Numbered from the stretch's first letter, positions 47,258-58,211 are shown. The stretch is DNA of 64,000 bases from Begonia masoniana (GCA_022432975.1 CM039508.1:47581646-47645645), one strand, 5' to 3'. Numbers and translations: made by a program. The notes: generated by a model not told the origin, from the sequence alone.

Positions 47258-48240
47258 GCAAACATATTGGTTTGTAGGTCATATCATTTGGCTCAATCTC
47301 TTCCTTTTTATAGAATTCTAAACTATGCATTAATCTTTAATTATCATTTCACTTTATTTAATCTATGTTTTTATATTTAAAAGTTTTATTTGAAATTATA
47401 AAGTAATCACGAGTGGAATATTTGCTCAACTATTATTCTAACATAAAATAATTTACTTTAAAATGTCACATATAAAATTTGCATACCCTTAGTCCAAAAT
47501 ACGTATTTCATATGTGTACATACATATTGTAATATTTTGCCAATTTTTTGTTCATGATTTTTCTCGAGTAAAACTTTTACGTTGTTCAAGGTCAATTTAT
47601 TTCGTGTTAACTCGGATTGTCTTACTTCGTTGACATTTGACTATGTGTAATTATTCTGCCAGCCAAATGAATAAGTCTCGATTTTAAAATTTCAAGAATC
47701 ACGAGTCATGGTTTGATTCATGGTTTTGGGGTAAAAAACTTAACCCAACCACGAGTTAAAAATCTGACCCGAAACCAGTTAAAATTCGACTCAAAATCTC
47801 AATAACACCGCAAACTTTGAGGTGTCAATTGACGAAATTAAAAGTTTATGGTGTCAATTGAAAAACACTCATTACTTTAAGGTCCATTTTGATGTTTACC
47901 TATTTTAAAACTATTTATGATAATCTTCTTATTATCATTCAGTTTATTAAATCTATATTTTTATATTTAGAAGTCTTATTTAAATTGTATAATAACTACG
48001 TGCAAAATATTTGCTAAAATGTTTGAATAATATAAGGGCATTTAAGGTGTATAGCATCTTTAATGAACCTAGCCTTATTCAAGGGGTGAGCTCATCCTAT
48101 TATTTAAAAAAATTTTGAAAAAAAGGAGAAAAATATCAAGATTCTTTTCAATAGAGATTAAAAGGTGTTTCACGGGGATAGAAAAAGATTAGTGTGAAAA
48201 ATTAGAGTGATTTTTTTTTTTTTTCCATTCAAGTTACGCC
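47258..48240. other. upstream DNA of P450 copy 3
   Basis: A TATAAAAA on the minus strand near 47305-47312 lies about 50 bp before the start codon, as in the intact gene. The next few hundred bases match the upstream DNA of the intact P450, then AT-rich unassigned sequence follows. No gene seen. Confidence 0.6.
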
Positions 48241-48249
48241 ACTAGTTAC

Positions 48250-48650
48250 TTTAGTTAGATTAAACTATCTTTCTCTAATGTGCCGAAATTATTGTTCTTG
48301 CATGTACAACATTAGAGAAAAAAAAAATAGAGTTGTGATGAATTTGCCTCATGAACTGTACTCCTTCGTTCGATTCGACAAAAGGACAGTCCCGAGAGGC
48401 ATGATAGTATCTCTCTGCTCCTTCTCCGACAAACCCGATCAACTCATTGATCGTCTCTGGAGTAACTTCAATCTCGTACCCAGGATGTACGTCTTTATAA
48501 TTTCTGATTTCCAGCTAACGGTCAAGTTCGCAAAAAATAGACGAAGAATTCTGTTATAGCTTTCGCCCCGCACACTGTACACCTCGTGCAGGTCGATTCT
48601 ATCAAACATCTCCTGGATCTCCAGGGATTCTGACACGGTGGCCCTTATAA
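48250..48650 (-). pseudogene. fragment of a retrotransposon 'plant transposon protein'-like gene
   Basis: The minus strand shows EIQEMFDRIDLHEVYSVRGE, YNRILRLFFANLTVSWKSEI and IIKTYILG. After a frameshift it gives YEIEVTPETINELIGFVGEG. The pattern (a short helix, RLFFANL, a strand pair, then TPETINELIG) matches the post-pol or gag-like domains seen here in the SIRE-type element (MFYANLSYP, SYVYGKHIVLTSQSLNELLG at about 60240-60380) and in the Athila env-like ORF. It is short and broken. Confidence 0.5.
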
Positions 48651-50544
48651 AAGGGTCCGTGTAAAACCCACAAATTTAGTCAAGAGAGTGTTCGGGTGTG
48701 TGGTTGTGAATATGGCCGAAAATAAGGAATAAATATGTCAATAAATGCAAAGGAAAAATGAGGTGAGTGATGTGTGTGCTAGTGGCCTAATGTATGATGC
48801 ATAATGAGCATAAAAAAAAATAGAAATAGATGGGAGAAGAAGTAGTGGAATGAAGGAAATCCGTGGAGATGAAAAATACAAGAAAGATGAAGAAGAAAAT
48901 TGCAATAAATTAAAGGTGAGGTGTGTGAGTGTGAGAGCCGAAATTAAAGGTGGAGATGTGTGTGAAAGGTGATGGAAATGCTAGAAATGAAAATATCTTC
49001 GGCGGATCCAAAGAGCTATCTTACGTTTTACGCTATTGGATAAACGATTTTTCCGAAGGAAAAATGACCACCTAGGGCCTAGGTTTTCATCCTCACTTCT
49101 AATCCCAATGGAGAAGACGAGGGAATAGCTAAGAGTTAACCTAACAACTCGAAGGCTAGGTTAACAATGGAGGGCTTCTACATTTGATTCAAAGAATCAA
49201 GCAAAACCAAAGCAAACAAGTTTGGAGAGAAATAGGAGTTTTATAAATTTGGCAAAAGTTCCAATACATGCACCAATGTTATGCTTAAATAGGCAATCAT
49301 AAGGTGGATGGTTAGGGTTTCCATAATGATGAATGAATGGTGGCCCTTGGATGAAAAAATGATGGATGGCCAAGATCAAGGCAAACAAGCACAAATCCTA
49401 GGGAGGAGATGAATGTCATGCCTAAATAGATCAATAGAGGGAATCTTGCCACATCATCAATCCATGAGGCCACTATCTCTTGTCCTTGCAAGGTTAAAAA
49501 TCCAAGTTTGGGCCTCCATTGGGTTGAAACACTATGGGCCTAAGTATCTTCAAAAGAATGGGCCAAATGTGATGCCTCCAAGTGGTGCCTCCAAATGTGC
49601 CAAGTGATGTCCCCAAGTGGGTCTCTAAATGCCTCCAAGTAATGGGCCAAATAATGGGTCAAGTAATGGATCCCAAAATTTGGGCCAAATGGTAAATCCC
49701 AACCAAGCCACCAATATGTGACTAAGGCTAAGTATAATACTAAAGCATGAAAATGACTAATGGCTAAGAGTTTGCCAAAAGAAAAAATAAAAATAAAATA
49801 AAGAAAAATTACAAAACTTGATCTCTAGAAGACAAATTCCGGCTTCTGCTAGTCCAGCTGGTGCTCAAGGATTTTCTTCATTACATTTCGAGCTTTGCTT
49901 CCATGTGAACTCCAAATTCGTTGAACTAGCTTCCCATGCACCGTCCTCTAATAGTTCGTTACCTACACAAGAGAGCAAGTAATAAGTAAGGAGAATAAAT
50001 AAAGTTTTAGCCTTTATCGGATTTTCTCAGAACGGAGGGTCAATAGCCTAACACGGTCGACTGTGTTCGTGGAACATCCAACCGTTCTCCTCCCTTAGTT
50101 TACCAACAGATGGTCAATATCCCATAACAGTCGATTTTTCTCGCAGAACGGGCGGCTGTGCTCGAAGAATTGTTAGCTGTTTGGTGAGAACGATCGACTA
50201 TTCTCCGAAAACAGCCGACCGTTCCTGAGCACTGTGCACCGCACGTGCAACAGAGGGTGTCCACATCTAACCTGTCCGTTTGATCTGACGTGTCAAATGC
50301 CACGTGACACTGTAAATAACGGATGACCGTTTGTTAAAGAATGACCGTTCATTCTATGGCGTTTTTTGAAAATAGGCAAAGATTGGCCGAACAACAAGGT
50401 TTATTTTGTTAAGTTTTTAATAGTTTAAAGTTGGAAGTTTATGATTGAAAATTTAAGGTTTTTGTAAAAGAAAAATGAAAAGTTCGATGTTTTTTTTTGG
50501 TAAAAATCCATTGAAAATAGAATAAAACTTAAAGGGTGCCACGT
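48651..50544. other. unassigned non-coding DNA, probably a decayed repeat
   Basis: No gene is recognisable. Around 49560-49680 short degenerate repeats of CCTCCAAGTGG / AATGGGCCAA appear. Around 50040-50350 motifs such as ACGGTCGACTG, AACAGCCGACCGTTC and GAATGACCGTT recur in both orientations. This may be LTR or leader DNA of the element that left the coding fragment at 48250-48650. Confidence 0.4.
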
Positions 50545-50853
50545 CACGATATTATCTTCAACTCCAATTTTTGTATTCCTTCTTGTTCAACTGTAATCCA
50601 CTTTGCTTGTGTAATAAAACAAAAATATAAATAGAAAAATGCAATCTTCTCTCCTTTGTCACATCTTCAGACAGAATATTCATGCATGGGATATCGATTT
50701 TCTAAAACTTAATTTTTTTTGCTCGCATATGACCGATCATCCAATTAATTATTTTGCAATTATTTTTTCTCGCACATGACCGATCATCCAATTAATTATT
50801 CCGCTTTACCAGGAAGAAGAAGCTGCAATTCAGTAGGCAGTGGATACATTTTA
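50545..50853 (-). other. 3' flank of P450 copy 4
   Basis: Matches the 3' flank of the intact P450 (17610-17860) in order: ATATTATCTTCAAC, GTAATCCACTTTGC, CATCTTCAGACA, TTCATGCATGGGATATCG, CAATTCAGTAGGCAGTGG. A short segment (AATTATTT.GCAATTATTTTTTCTCGCACATGACCG region) is locally duplicated near 50725-50800. The flank is interrupted at 50853 by a transposon and resumes at 56247. Confidence 0.75.
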
Positions 50854-51362
50854 GAGTAATTATCAATTTTAACCTTATACTATATACTTTATTGCAGTTA
50901 TCCCCTTGTAGGGGTGTGCAAAATCGAACCAGAACTGATGAACCGAACCGAAACCGATGCCATCGGTTCGGTTTGGATCAGTTTTGAGCATTTGGAAACC
51001 GATGTTTAGATTAATTTTGTAAGAATCGATTTTTTAGGTTCGATTTTTGGTTTGGATCGGTCAAAACCGAAAGAAACCGAACCGAACCGTTCCTGCATTT
51101 TAAAAGTTAAAACCAAAAAACTGACCTAAAATTTCATCCTTCACTCGAGACTCGACCACTCCTCCAGAGACGACACACGCAGAGTCGTAGATGAAACTAT
51201 CAGGCGAGGCGACGACTAGAGACCCGGCAGGTGACGACAGACACAGGTGACGACAGACGACCGGCGACGACTCTCTACTACAGGCTATCGAGATTCGAGT
51301 ATCGACGACGACAGCAGCACCGACGAAGACACATGATCAAGCAACCAAATAACCGGGTATGT

Positions 51363-51760
51363 TCTGTTCTTTCATTCTTTGCTCGATTTTGTGTTTGAAA
51401 GAGAGCAAAACATGTTGATTTTTCTCTCTGTGAACAAACGATAGAGAGCAAAACGTGTTGATTTTGCTCTCTGTCGTGTTTTTACAGAGAGCAAAATCAA
51501 TTTTTGCTCTCTGTGAACAAATGACAGAGAGCAAAATGTGTTAATTTTTCTCTCTGTCAAAAACGGAAGAGAACAAAATCAAACACATTTTGCTCTCCTG
51601 GTTTTGACAGAGCAAAATCAACACATTTGGCTCTATTTTTGACCCAGAGCAAAATCAAAGATTTTGCTTTCTTTTGTTTTTGACCGAGAGCAATGTTTAG
51701 CATGTTTGTTTTATTGGTAATTTGGTATGTACTATTTTTGACCGAGAGCAATCTTTAGCA
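51363..51760. repeat. tandem hairpin-forming repeats in the hAT 5' region
   Basis: The motif GAGAGCAAAA and its complement TTTTGCTCTC alternate about eight times at 25-50 bp spacing, with AGAGAGCAAAATCAATTTTTGCTCTC as a near-perfect hairpin around 51488-51513. Two further short direct repeats (GGGAGACTCTTCGGG.GTGACCGA) are at about 51830 and 51910. They lie between the left terminus and the transposase and may be part of the promoter or transposase-binding region. Confidence 0.7.
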
Positions 51761-52064
51761 TGTTTGTCGTTTAATTTTGTCATTAATTCATGTGTTTTGC
51801 ACTATATAGTTACATAATATTTCTGTTTTGGGAGACTCTTCGGGTGTGACCGAGAGCAGTTTATGTGTTTTCTTTGTTTGTTATGTGCTATTTTATTAAT
51901 GTTTCTGTCTTGGGAGACTCTTCGGGCGTGACCGATAGCAGTTTATGTGTTTTGTTTGTTTGTTCTGTGATGTTTTATCATGACTTAGAGTTTTAGACTT
52001 TAGAGCAACATGTGTAGTATTTTTTATTTTGTCGTTGATTTTGATTGATTAAATTTGTTTTAGG

Positions 52065-54257
52065 ATGGAAAGTATTAATGATAGTGTAGAGGGTCCTGCA
52101 CTTAGTCAAACGAAAAGGAAAAAATCAGAAGTTTGGAATCATTTTACGAAGATTGAAAGTTCTGATAATAGCAATCCTAGAGCAAAATGTAATCATTGCT
52201 CACAGTCATATGCATGTCATGCATCGAAGAATGAGACATCTAACTTGAAAAAACACATCCTTAATTGCAACAAATTATTGGCAAGTGTTAATAGGAAGCA
52301 TAAGACATTAAGCTATCAGAATATGGGAGGGGGATCGAGTGTAACTTGTTTTAATCTTGCAACTTGTCGAGAATTGCTTGCAAAGATGATTATTGTTGAT
52401 GAATTGCCTTTGAAATTCGTTGGAGGAGAGGGTTTTAGACATATTCGTAATATGTTCAACCTAAGTTTTCCATACCTTCTAGAACTACCATTGGACGAGA
52501 TATTATGAGTATTTATGAGAAAGAAAAATTGAAATTGAAAGATTATTTTAGAAATACATCTCAACGAGTATGCTTGACTACAGATACATGGACTTCTGTT
52601 CAAAATTTGAATTACATGGTATTAACTCCTCATTATATTGATAGTGATTGGATATTGTGTAAGAGAATTATCAATTTTTGCTTGATTTCGAATCATAAAG
52701 GCGAAATGATTGGTAAAGAAATAGAAAGATGCTTGTTTGAATAGAGAATTGAAAATGTTTTGACGATTACAGTTGACAATGCTTCTTTGAATGATGTTGC
52801 GATTCGTATTTGGTCAAAAGTATTAGAAATTAGAATGTGTTAGTTTTGAATGGGGAACACATGCATGTGGAATGTTTTGCACATATTTTGAATTTGATTG
52901 TATGTGATGGTTTAAAAGGTCATCAAGAGTCTATTGTAAGAGTTCGTAGAATGGTGAAATATGTTCCATCTTCTTCTGCAAGGCTACAACAATTTAGAAA
53001 TTGTGTTGAAAATGTAAAGATCACTTGCAAAAGTAATGTTTGTCTTGACGTACCTACTAGATGGAATTCTACATATTTAATGTTAGAAAACGCCGAAAAG
53101 TATGAAAGAGCTTTTACAAAGTTAATTGAAAGTGATGGTCATTATTTTCTTGATTTGGGCGGGGAAAGTGAAAGACCACCCACAATAGAAGACTGAGCTA
53201 ATATTAGAGAGCTTATCAAGTTTTTGAAGATCTTTTACGATACAACTGTTTCGGTTTCGGCCTCCTACAATGTCACCTCCAATATTTATATTAGTGAAGT
53301 GTGTAATTTGAAAATGGTTATCCATGAGCACTCTCAGTGTGATAATCCATTGTTGAGGAGAATGACTATTGTCATGCAAAGAAAGTTTGACAAATATTGG
53401 GGGAGTTGTGATAAATTCAATATGTTTATGTGTGTGGCAATTGTACTAAACCGTAGATGTAAAAGGAAGTTTTTGAAACATTGTCTCACTATGTTGTTTG
53501 ATAGTGACAAGACAAATGATTTAGTGAGACAAGTAGAGATTTTGATGGAAAAATTATATCTCAATTATAAATCTTATTTGAGTTTTGATACTTCAGAAGA
53601 CAATTCTAATATGATGGCTGGAACGACTTCTACCGTGATGAGACAAAGTAGTATTTTGACCCACCATAAGGTGCATGAGATTTTTTTTAATGATCAAAAT
53701 GAGGATGACGATTCAATTAATCAGACTAAAGTTCATCAATATTTATCTGAAGGATTATAAAAGTTTTCAGATAAAATTGATATTCTAGCATGGTAGAAAG
53801 TGAATTCCTTGAAATTTCCATTATTGAGTAAAATAGCAAAGGATGTAATAGTTATCCCCATTTCAACAGTTGCTTCAGAGTCAGCATTTAGTAACAGAGG
53901 ACGTGTGCTCGATTCATTTTGTAGTTATTTGTCTCCAAAGACTGTCGATGTGCTTATTTGCACTCAATGTTGGATTCAGACGGCAAAACATCAACATAAT
54001 ATTAATGAAATTGAACAAGGTATGTACTGTTTTATATCTTTATTTTCTTTTCATTTCATACTTCTATTCATTTGACCTAATTGATTTATCAATTATGTTT
54101 TGCAGATTTCACATCAACTAATGGAGATGAAGATATTTTTCCAATATTGGTGGAATGGTTGAAGCCTTCATCTGAGCCCAAGTGTAGCTGTGCTGAAGTG
54201 ATATTTATAGCAAGGGGAGCGTCGGAGCGATGTGTTTTGTTTGTTGAAGTTCAATAA
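52065..54257 (+). pseudogene. hAT (Ac-like) transposase, multiple stops
   Basis: The N-terminal BED zinc finger is visible in SEVWNHFTKI and CNHCSQSYACHASKNETSNLKKHI. The RNase H-like core has TTDTWTSVQNLNYM (first Asp), TVDNASLNDVA (second Asp), HVECFAHILNLIV and VPTRWNSTYLML. The C-terminal dimerisation part is FPLLSKIAKDVIVIPISTVA followed by SESAFSNRGRVLD, with the catalytic Glu, and VLICTQCWIQ. A GT-AG intron (54020-54105) precedes a final exon ending at 54257. Stops or shifts at about 52506, 52742, 53194, 53758 and 53795 make it inactive. The frames otherwise line up along the whole family length. Confidence 0.9.
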
Positions 54258-54599
54258 AATGATTGAAATATAATGTTTTCATTTTTATTTTTATTTTTGA
54301 GAGATTTCTAAGCACTATTTACTATTTAGCTCTTCATTTTATATTGACAAAATTTTTTAGGAAAAAGTTCAATTTAGTCTCCAACGTATGGGGTCAGTGA
54401 CCATTTGGTACCTAACGTTTTTTTTGTACCCAATCAAACCCTAACGTATAAAACGTTTTCAATTTAAACCCTATCGTCAATTTTTTAGTTAAATTTAACA
54501 GATTCCTTTCAAATTTCCCAAACTACCCTCTCTCTCTCTCTCTCTGAACAGAGGCCGAAGACCAGACCCTGAACAGAGGTATATCTGTGCCTTTATGCT

Positions 54600-54903
54600 G
54601 GGAGTATATCTGCGCCATTGTTGATCTAACAATATTTTCAAGTTCGGGGCAGGTATTGTGATAGTAATCATATTGCAGACCAGAAAGCATAGAGAAGAGA
54701 TCTATGCGGCCATTGTAAGGTTGATCAGAGGAAAGATCCAAGGAAAAAGAAGATGCTTCCGATTGAATTGGAGGATCTTGGGAGAAAGAGAGCGTGAATG
54801 CTTTCTCCATTTCACCCCTAGGTTTTCTCAGTGCTAGTGACATCAGAACGGAGATCATTAGCACTCCTAAAATCCAGCCATTCTTGGCGCTCAACATTCT
54901 CAT
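54600..54903 (-). pseudogene. captured class III peroxidase N-terminal fragment
   Basis: The minus strand reads MRMLSAKNGWILGVLMISVL (a plausible signal anchor), a spacer, then LQYDYYHNTCPELENIVRST and MAQIYSQHKGTDIP. LxYDFYxxxCPxxExIVRxxM is the start of the mature domain of plant secretory peroxidases. The distal-histidine motif (RLHFHDC) and the rest of the enzyme are absent, so this is one captured exon. The open frame runs on into the TIR as a non-homologous tail to about 54523. Confidence 0.8.
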
Positions 54904-55013
54904 CGACTGCAGAAATTAGAACGAATCCAGCGAAATACTTAGATTTTTCTCCAAGAAAGAAAATAGAAAGAGATTTTCAGACGGAGAGGAATAGTTGAGA
55001 GCAGCCATTTAAG

Positions 55014-55015
<2 letters not shown>

Positions 55016-55087
<72 letters not shown>
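55016..55087. repeat. (GA)n microsatellite, about 36 units
   Basis: An uninterrupted GA run in the right arm of the Pack-MULE-like element. It corresponds to a much shorter (CT)n run (about 54531-54546) in the left arm, so it expanded after the TIRs formed. Confidence 0.95.
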
Positions 55088-55091
<4 letters not shown>

Positions 55092-56383
55092 AGGGTAGTT
55101 TGGGAAATTTGAAAGGAATCTGTTAAATTTAACTAAAAAATTGACGGTAGGGTTTAAATTGCAAACGTTTTATACGTGAGGGTTTGATTAGGTAAAAAAA
55201 AAATGTTAGGTACCAAATGGTCACTGACCCCATACGTTGAGGACTAAATTGAACTTTTCCCAAATTTTTATTATCGTTGCATGTGAATATATATAATATA
55301 TTTTTTATTTTTTTATTTTTTTGAAATGGGTTGTAGAACCAGAACCGAATCGGAACCGGAACTAGAACTTTTGTTTCAGTTTCGGTTCGGATATTGCGAA
55401 ATCGAAAGGTGACCGGTTTGGTTCAGTTCCTCTCCAAAACCGAACCGAACCGGGTTTTTCACACCACTAGCCCCTTGTATTAAAAAAATCGGCAAACCAA
55501 ATCCTGTACTTTGATTCTGTTATCAGTTTTGACATTTTATCAATAATTTCATAAATCCTTATTTAAAAAATTAACAAATGATATTGGATTCACTTGAAGT
55601 TTTTACCACATGTTCACTATCTAATGAGAAGATAATCTGAAAATTTTCGTATTTTTTAACACATGTACAATTTATTGTAATTTTATTTTAATATTTTATA
55701 AAAATATTATAATAAATCAAACAAATTTTAGAAAATCAAGAAAATATTTCTATTATCTACCCATGATGTGATGAGCATGTAGAAAAAGTTTCAAAAAAAT
55801 CTAATATTTTTTGGTATTTTTTAAAATTAATCTCATTTTCTTCTTTACTTTATAAATTAAATTTTAAAAAAATACCAGACGATGTTGGATTTATTTGAAA
55901 CATTTTTCACGTGTTCAAAATTGTTCGTAATTTTCTAAAACTTGTATGATTTATTATAATACTTTTATAAATTACTAAAATAAAATTATAATAAATCGTA
56001 TACGTGTTAAAAAAATCACAAAAATTTTAGATTATCTTCTCATTAAGTAGTGAATATGTGGTAAAAATTTCAAATGAATCCAATATCATTTGGTAATTTT
56101 TTAAATGAGGGTTTAACAAAATTGTTGATGGAAGGTCAAAATTGATAACAGAATCACGGTACAAGGTTTGATTTGCCAGTTTTTTTTAGTACAGGGGGCT
56201 AACTGAAATAAAGTGCATATTAGATAGTTAAAATCGATAATTACCTTACATTTTAACTTCTTGAAATATAATATCACTTTTACAAGTACATAACGTCTGC
56301 AACATGCATCAGAGAGTGTTATTGATCCGCGGATTGCATCCGAGATTCGCCTTAGCAAACCAGTTACTGGAGAACCATGGTTG

Positions 56384-56680
56384 TCAAGGTGTTGTCTTGA
56401 TCGGACGATTATAACAAACTAGAATCAGTTTCAATCTGTTCAGCCTTTTGCACGCTATTCCATTAAAGACAATCATATCAAGCTCTTTTGGTTTTCCTCC
56501 GTCTAGAACTAACCAGTTGAAATGGTAGATAAAATTCGCCAGAATTATCTTTGAAGTCGCTAACCCTAGTGCCATTCGTGGGCAAATTCTTCTTCCAGCT
56601 CTGAACGGAATTAGGTCAAAGCTTGCTCCTTTAAAGTCTACGTCTCTTTCCATAAATCTTTCTGGGTTAAAACTTTCTGG
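56384..56680 (-). pseudogene. CYP71-type P450 copy 4, C-terminal exon-2 fragment
   Basis: It matches the intact gene from ESFNPERFMERDVDFKGASF to the end RPIKTTP. The heme loop reads PFRAGRRICPR: the glycine after PF and the glycine after CP are both changed to Arg, so it would not be functional. At 56681 it is cut by a copia LTR fragment. The 3' flank continues to the left (56247-56383 and, beyond the transposon nest, 50545-50853). The remaining P450 exons, if they exist, lie right of the window. Confidence 0.9.
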
Positions 56681-56929
56681 TGTTGGGTATAATGTGCCCA
56701 ATAAATAAATAATTTTTTATATTTGTATTATACGATATACTTTATAAATTCAAAGAAAAATCATTGATTATTTATGCAATTTTAAATTAACATATGTGGA
56801 ATTAAATTTGAAAAGAAATAATCACATTAGTCCATGACTTATATTTGAAGTATAAGATCTTCAAATTAATAAAGTTAAAAAGACAGATCACTTCGTTGAG
56901 AACGTATTGTCATATCGCGACTATATATG
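56681..56929 (+). mobile_element. truncated copia LTR, same family as the LTR at 12727
   Basis: Starts TGTTGGGTATAATGTGCCCA and follows the 12727 LTR (CTTTATAAATTCAAAGAAAA, TTCAAATTAATAAAGTT, CACTTCGTTGAGAACGTAT) with an internal deletion of about 60 bp after CCCAATAA. At 56930 it is cut off by the SIRE-type LTR, so its other end must lie right of the window. Whether it is a solo LTR or part of a full element cannot be told. Confidence 0.8.
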
Positions 56930-58211
56930 TGTAGGATCGAGATTGTCTAAGAGGGGGGTGAATTAGACCTTTTTAAAATTATTAATCTAACAGCAAATTA
57001 ACACAACAATAAAAATAACAGAGAGAGAGAGAGAAAAAAAAACCAACACAAGAGTTTTTACGTGGTTCGGCCTAAACTTGCCTACATCCACGCTTCAAGG
57101 TTCCCCTTTGAAGATCCTTAACCTTCTCCTCACGAGAATAAACAGATCAGAATTCCGGGCTCCGATCAACTGCCTTTTACAGATCTGGATTGAACTTGAC
57201 GGGCGTCAATCCACTGCCTTTCTGGTTTTACAGGTTTGAATGAATGAATACAACAAACTACAAACTCTCAAATCAAATTCTCAAGTTTAGGAATCGAGAG
57301 ATGTAGTTGAAGAATACATAGTATGATTAATTGCAAGTTAGGGCTCAAGAATAAAATTCGTAAAAAGTTGTTCCTTCGTGCTCTAACCTTGGCTTAAATA
57401 CTCTGTCTTCAAATCAGCTCTTGACTTTAATGCTCCTTATCCAATAATGGAAACTTTGTTACCGTTGGAGCAGCTTTCATACAAATGCAGGTAGCCGTTG
57501 CTTTCTGAAATCGAAAATCTCCCGACGCCATTAATGCTCTGGACTTTAAGCTTCTGGGCGAGGTACACTGTAGCTTTCACGGTATATTTAAAATCTAGCG
57601 GAAGATGTTGCTTTACAAAGCTTGAACCGGCTTTGGTAGATGTAGTGTTGTGAAGCTTGAGCCGAAACGGTGGATGCAACTTCAAAATGTTGAACCGACA
57701 TAGGATGATGAATCTTTAAACGCTGAACCGGTGTCGGATGAAGAAATTATAGACGTCTTACGCTTTTGTCGTCTAGCAAACGTAGGATCTCTTCATGAAG
57801 TCTTCTACCCTTGTCGTCTAGCGAACGTAGGATCTCTTCATGAAGTCTTCCGCCCTTGTCGTTTAGTGAGCGGTGGAGTTCTTCATTTCTCATCCGCCTT
57901 TGTCGTTTAGTGAGCGGTGTGGAGTTATTCATTTCTCATCCGCCTTTGTCATTTAGCGAGCAGTGGAGTTCTTCATTTCTTATCCGCCTTTGTCTAACGA
58001 TTGTTTCAGCCCTGTTAAATAACTATACAACCCTGTATACTTAACCACATTCATTAGATAACTAAAATATCCTTTTCAAGGGTATTTCCAACAGATTAAA
58101 ATCCTTGCATAATTCATTATTCTCATTTAATAAACATAATCAAATTAGATATTTAACATTCAAATACATCATCGAAAACTTAGTTAGACTTAAACACTAA
58201 TTAAGTCAACA
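56930..58211 (-). repeat. 3' LTR of the SIRE-type element (1,282 bp)
   Basis: On the minus strand it begins TGTTGACTTAATTAGTG and ends CGATCCTACA. It contains five tandem units of about 46 bp at 57766-57998 (TTGTCGTCTAGC.AACGTAGG / GTCGTTTAGTGAGCGG types). It is non-coding, and the short open frames inside are chance. The 56925-56929 bases ATATG should recur beyond the window as the target duplication. Confidence 0.8.
57766..57998. repeat. five tandem repeats of about 46 bp in the SIRE LTR
   Basis: Two units carry TAGCAAACGTAGGATCTCTTC-type sequence and three carry TAGTGAGCGGTGGAGTTCTT-type sequence, so the array holds two subfamilies. Each unit ends in a TCC/TACC...CGCC block before the next TTGTC. 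Confidence 0.8.

Larger units (their letters stand above)
54360..55261 (-). mobile_element. Pack-MULE-like element with long TIRs carrying a peroxidase fragment
   Basis: The two ends are inverted copies over about 170 bp: GTTCAATTTAGTC, AACGTATGGGGTCAGTGACC, AAATTTAACAGATTCCTTTC on the left, complementary to the right. Near-identical 9-10-bp repeats AAATTTTTTA (54350-54359) and AAATTTTTA (55262-55270) flank it, as expected for Mutator-like elements. The interior holds no transposase, but a host-gene piece resembling the first exon of a class III peroxidase and a GA repeat. It lies downstream of the hAT transposase, inside the hAT element. Confidence 0.82.
50910..55470 (+). mobile_element. hAT transposon (4.56 kb, 8-bp target duplication CCCCTTGT)
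   Basis: The perfect 8-bp repeat CCCCTTGT occurs at 50902-50909 and 55471-55478. Ends are AGGGGTGTGCAAAATCG on the left and TTTTTCACACCACTAG on the right, short imperfect inverted repeats of hAT type. Subterminal GAACCGAACCG-like blocks follow at both ends. The interior holds a decayed hAT transposase (52065-54257) and a Pack-MULE-like insertion. Removing it restores the outer fold-back arm. Confidence 0.85.
50854..56246. mobile_element. long-TIR fold-back (Mutator-like MITE) element hosting a hAT element
   Basis: Outer arms are inverted copies of each other. The left arm starts GAGTAATTATCAATTTTAAC (50854), is cut by the hAT element after 50909 and continues from 55479. The right arm ends ATCGATAATTACCT at 56246. 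The arms pair over roughly 250-300 bp (for example TTCTGTTATCA and AATGATATTGGATTCA in both). The 9-bp direct repeat TACATTTTA flanks the element (50845-50853, 56247-56255), and the flanks join into the P450 3' flank. A 9-bp duplication plus long TIRs fits Mutator-like MITEs. The middle (about 55690-55990) is AT-rich and itself partly palindromic, without a gene. Confidence 0.78.

Noticed and set aside
52316..53564. Antisense open frames across the hAT transposase
   Set aside because: Shadows of the coding strand; the plus strand shows the full order of hAT motifs.
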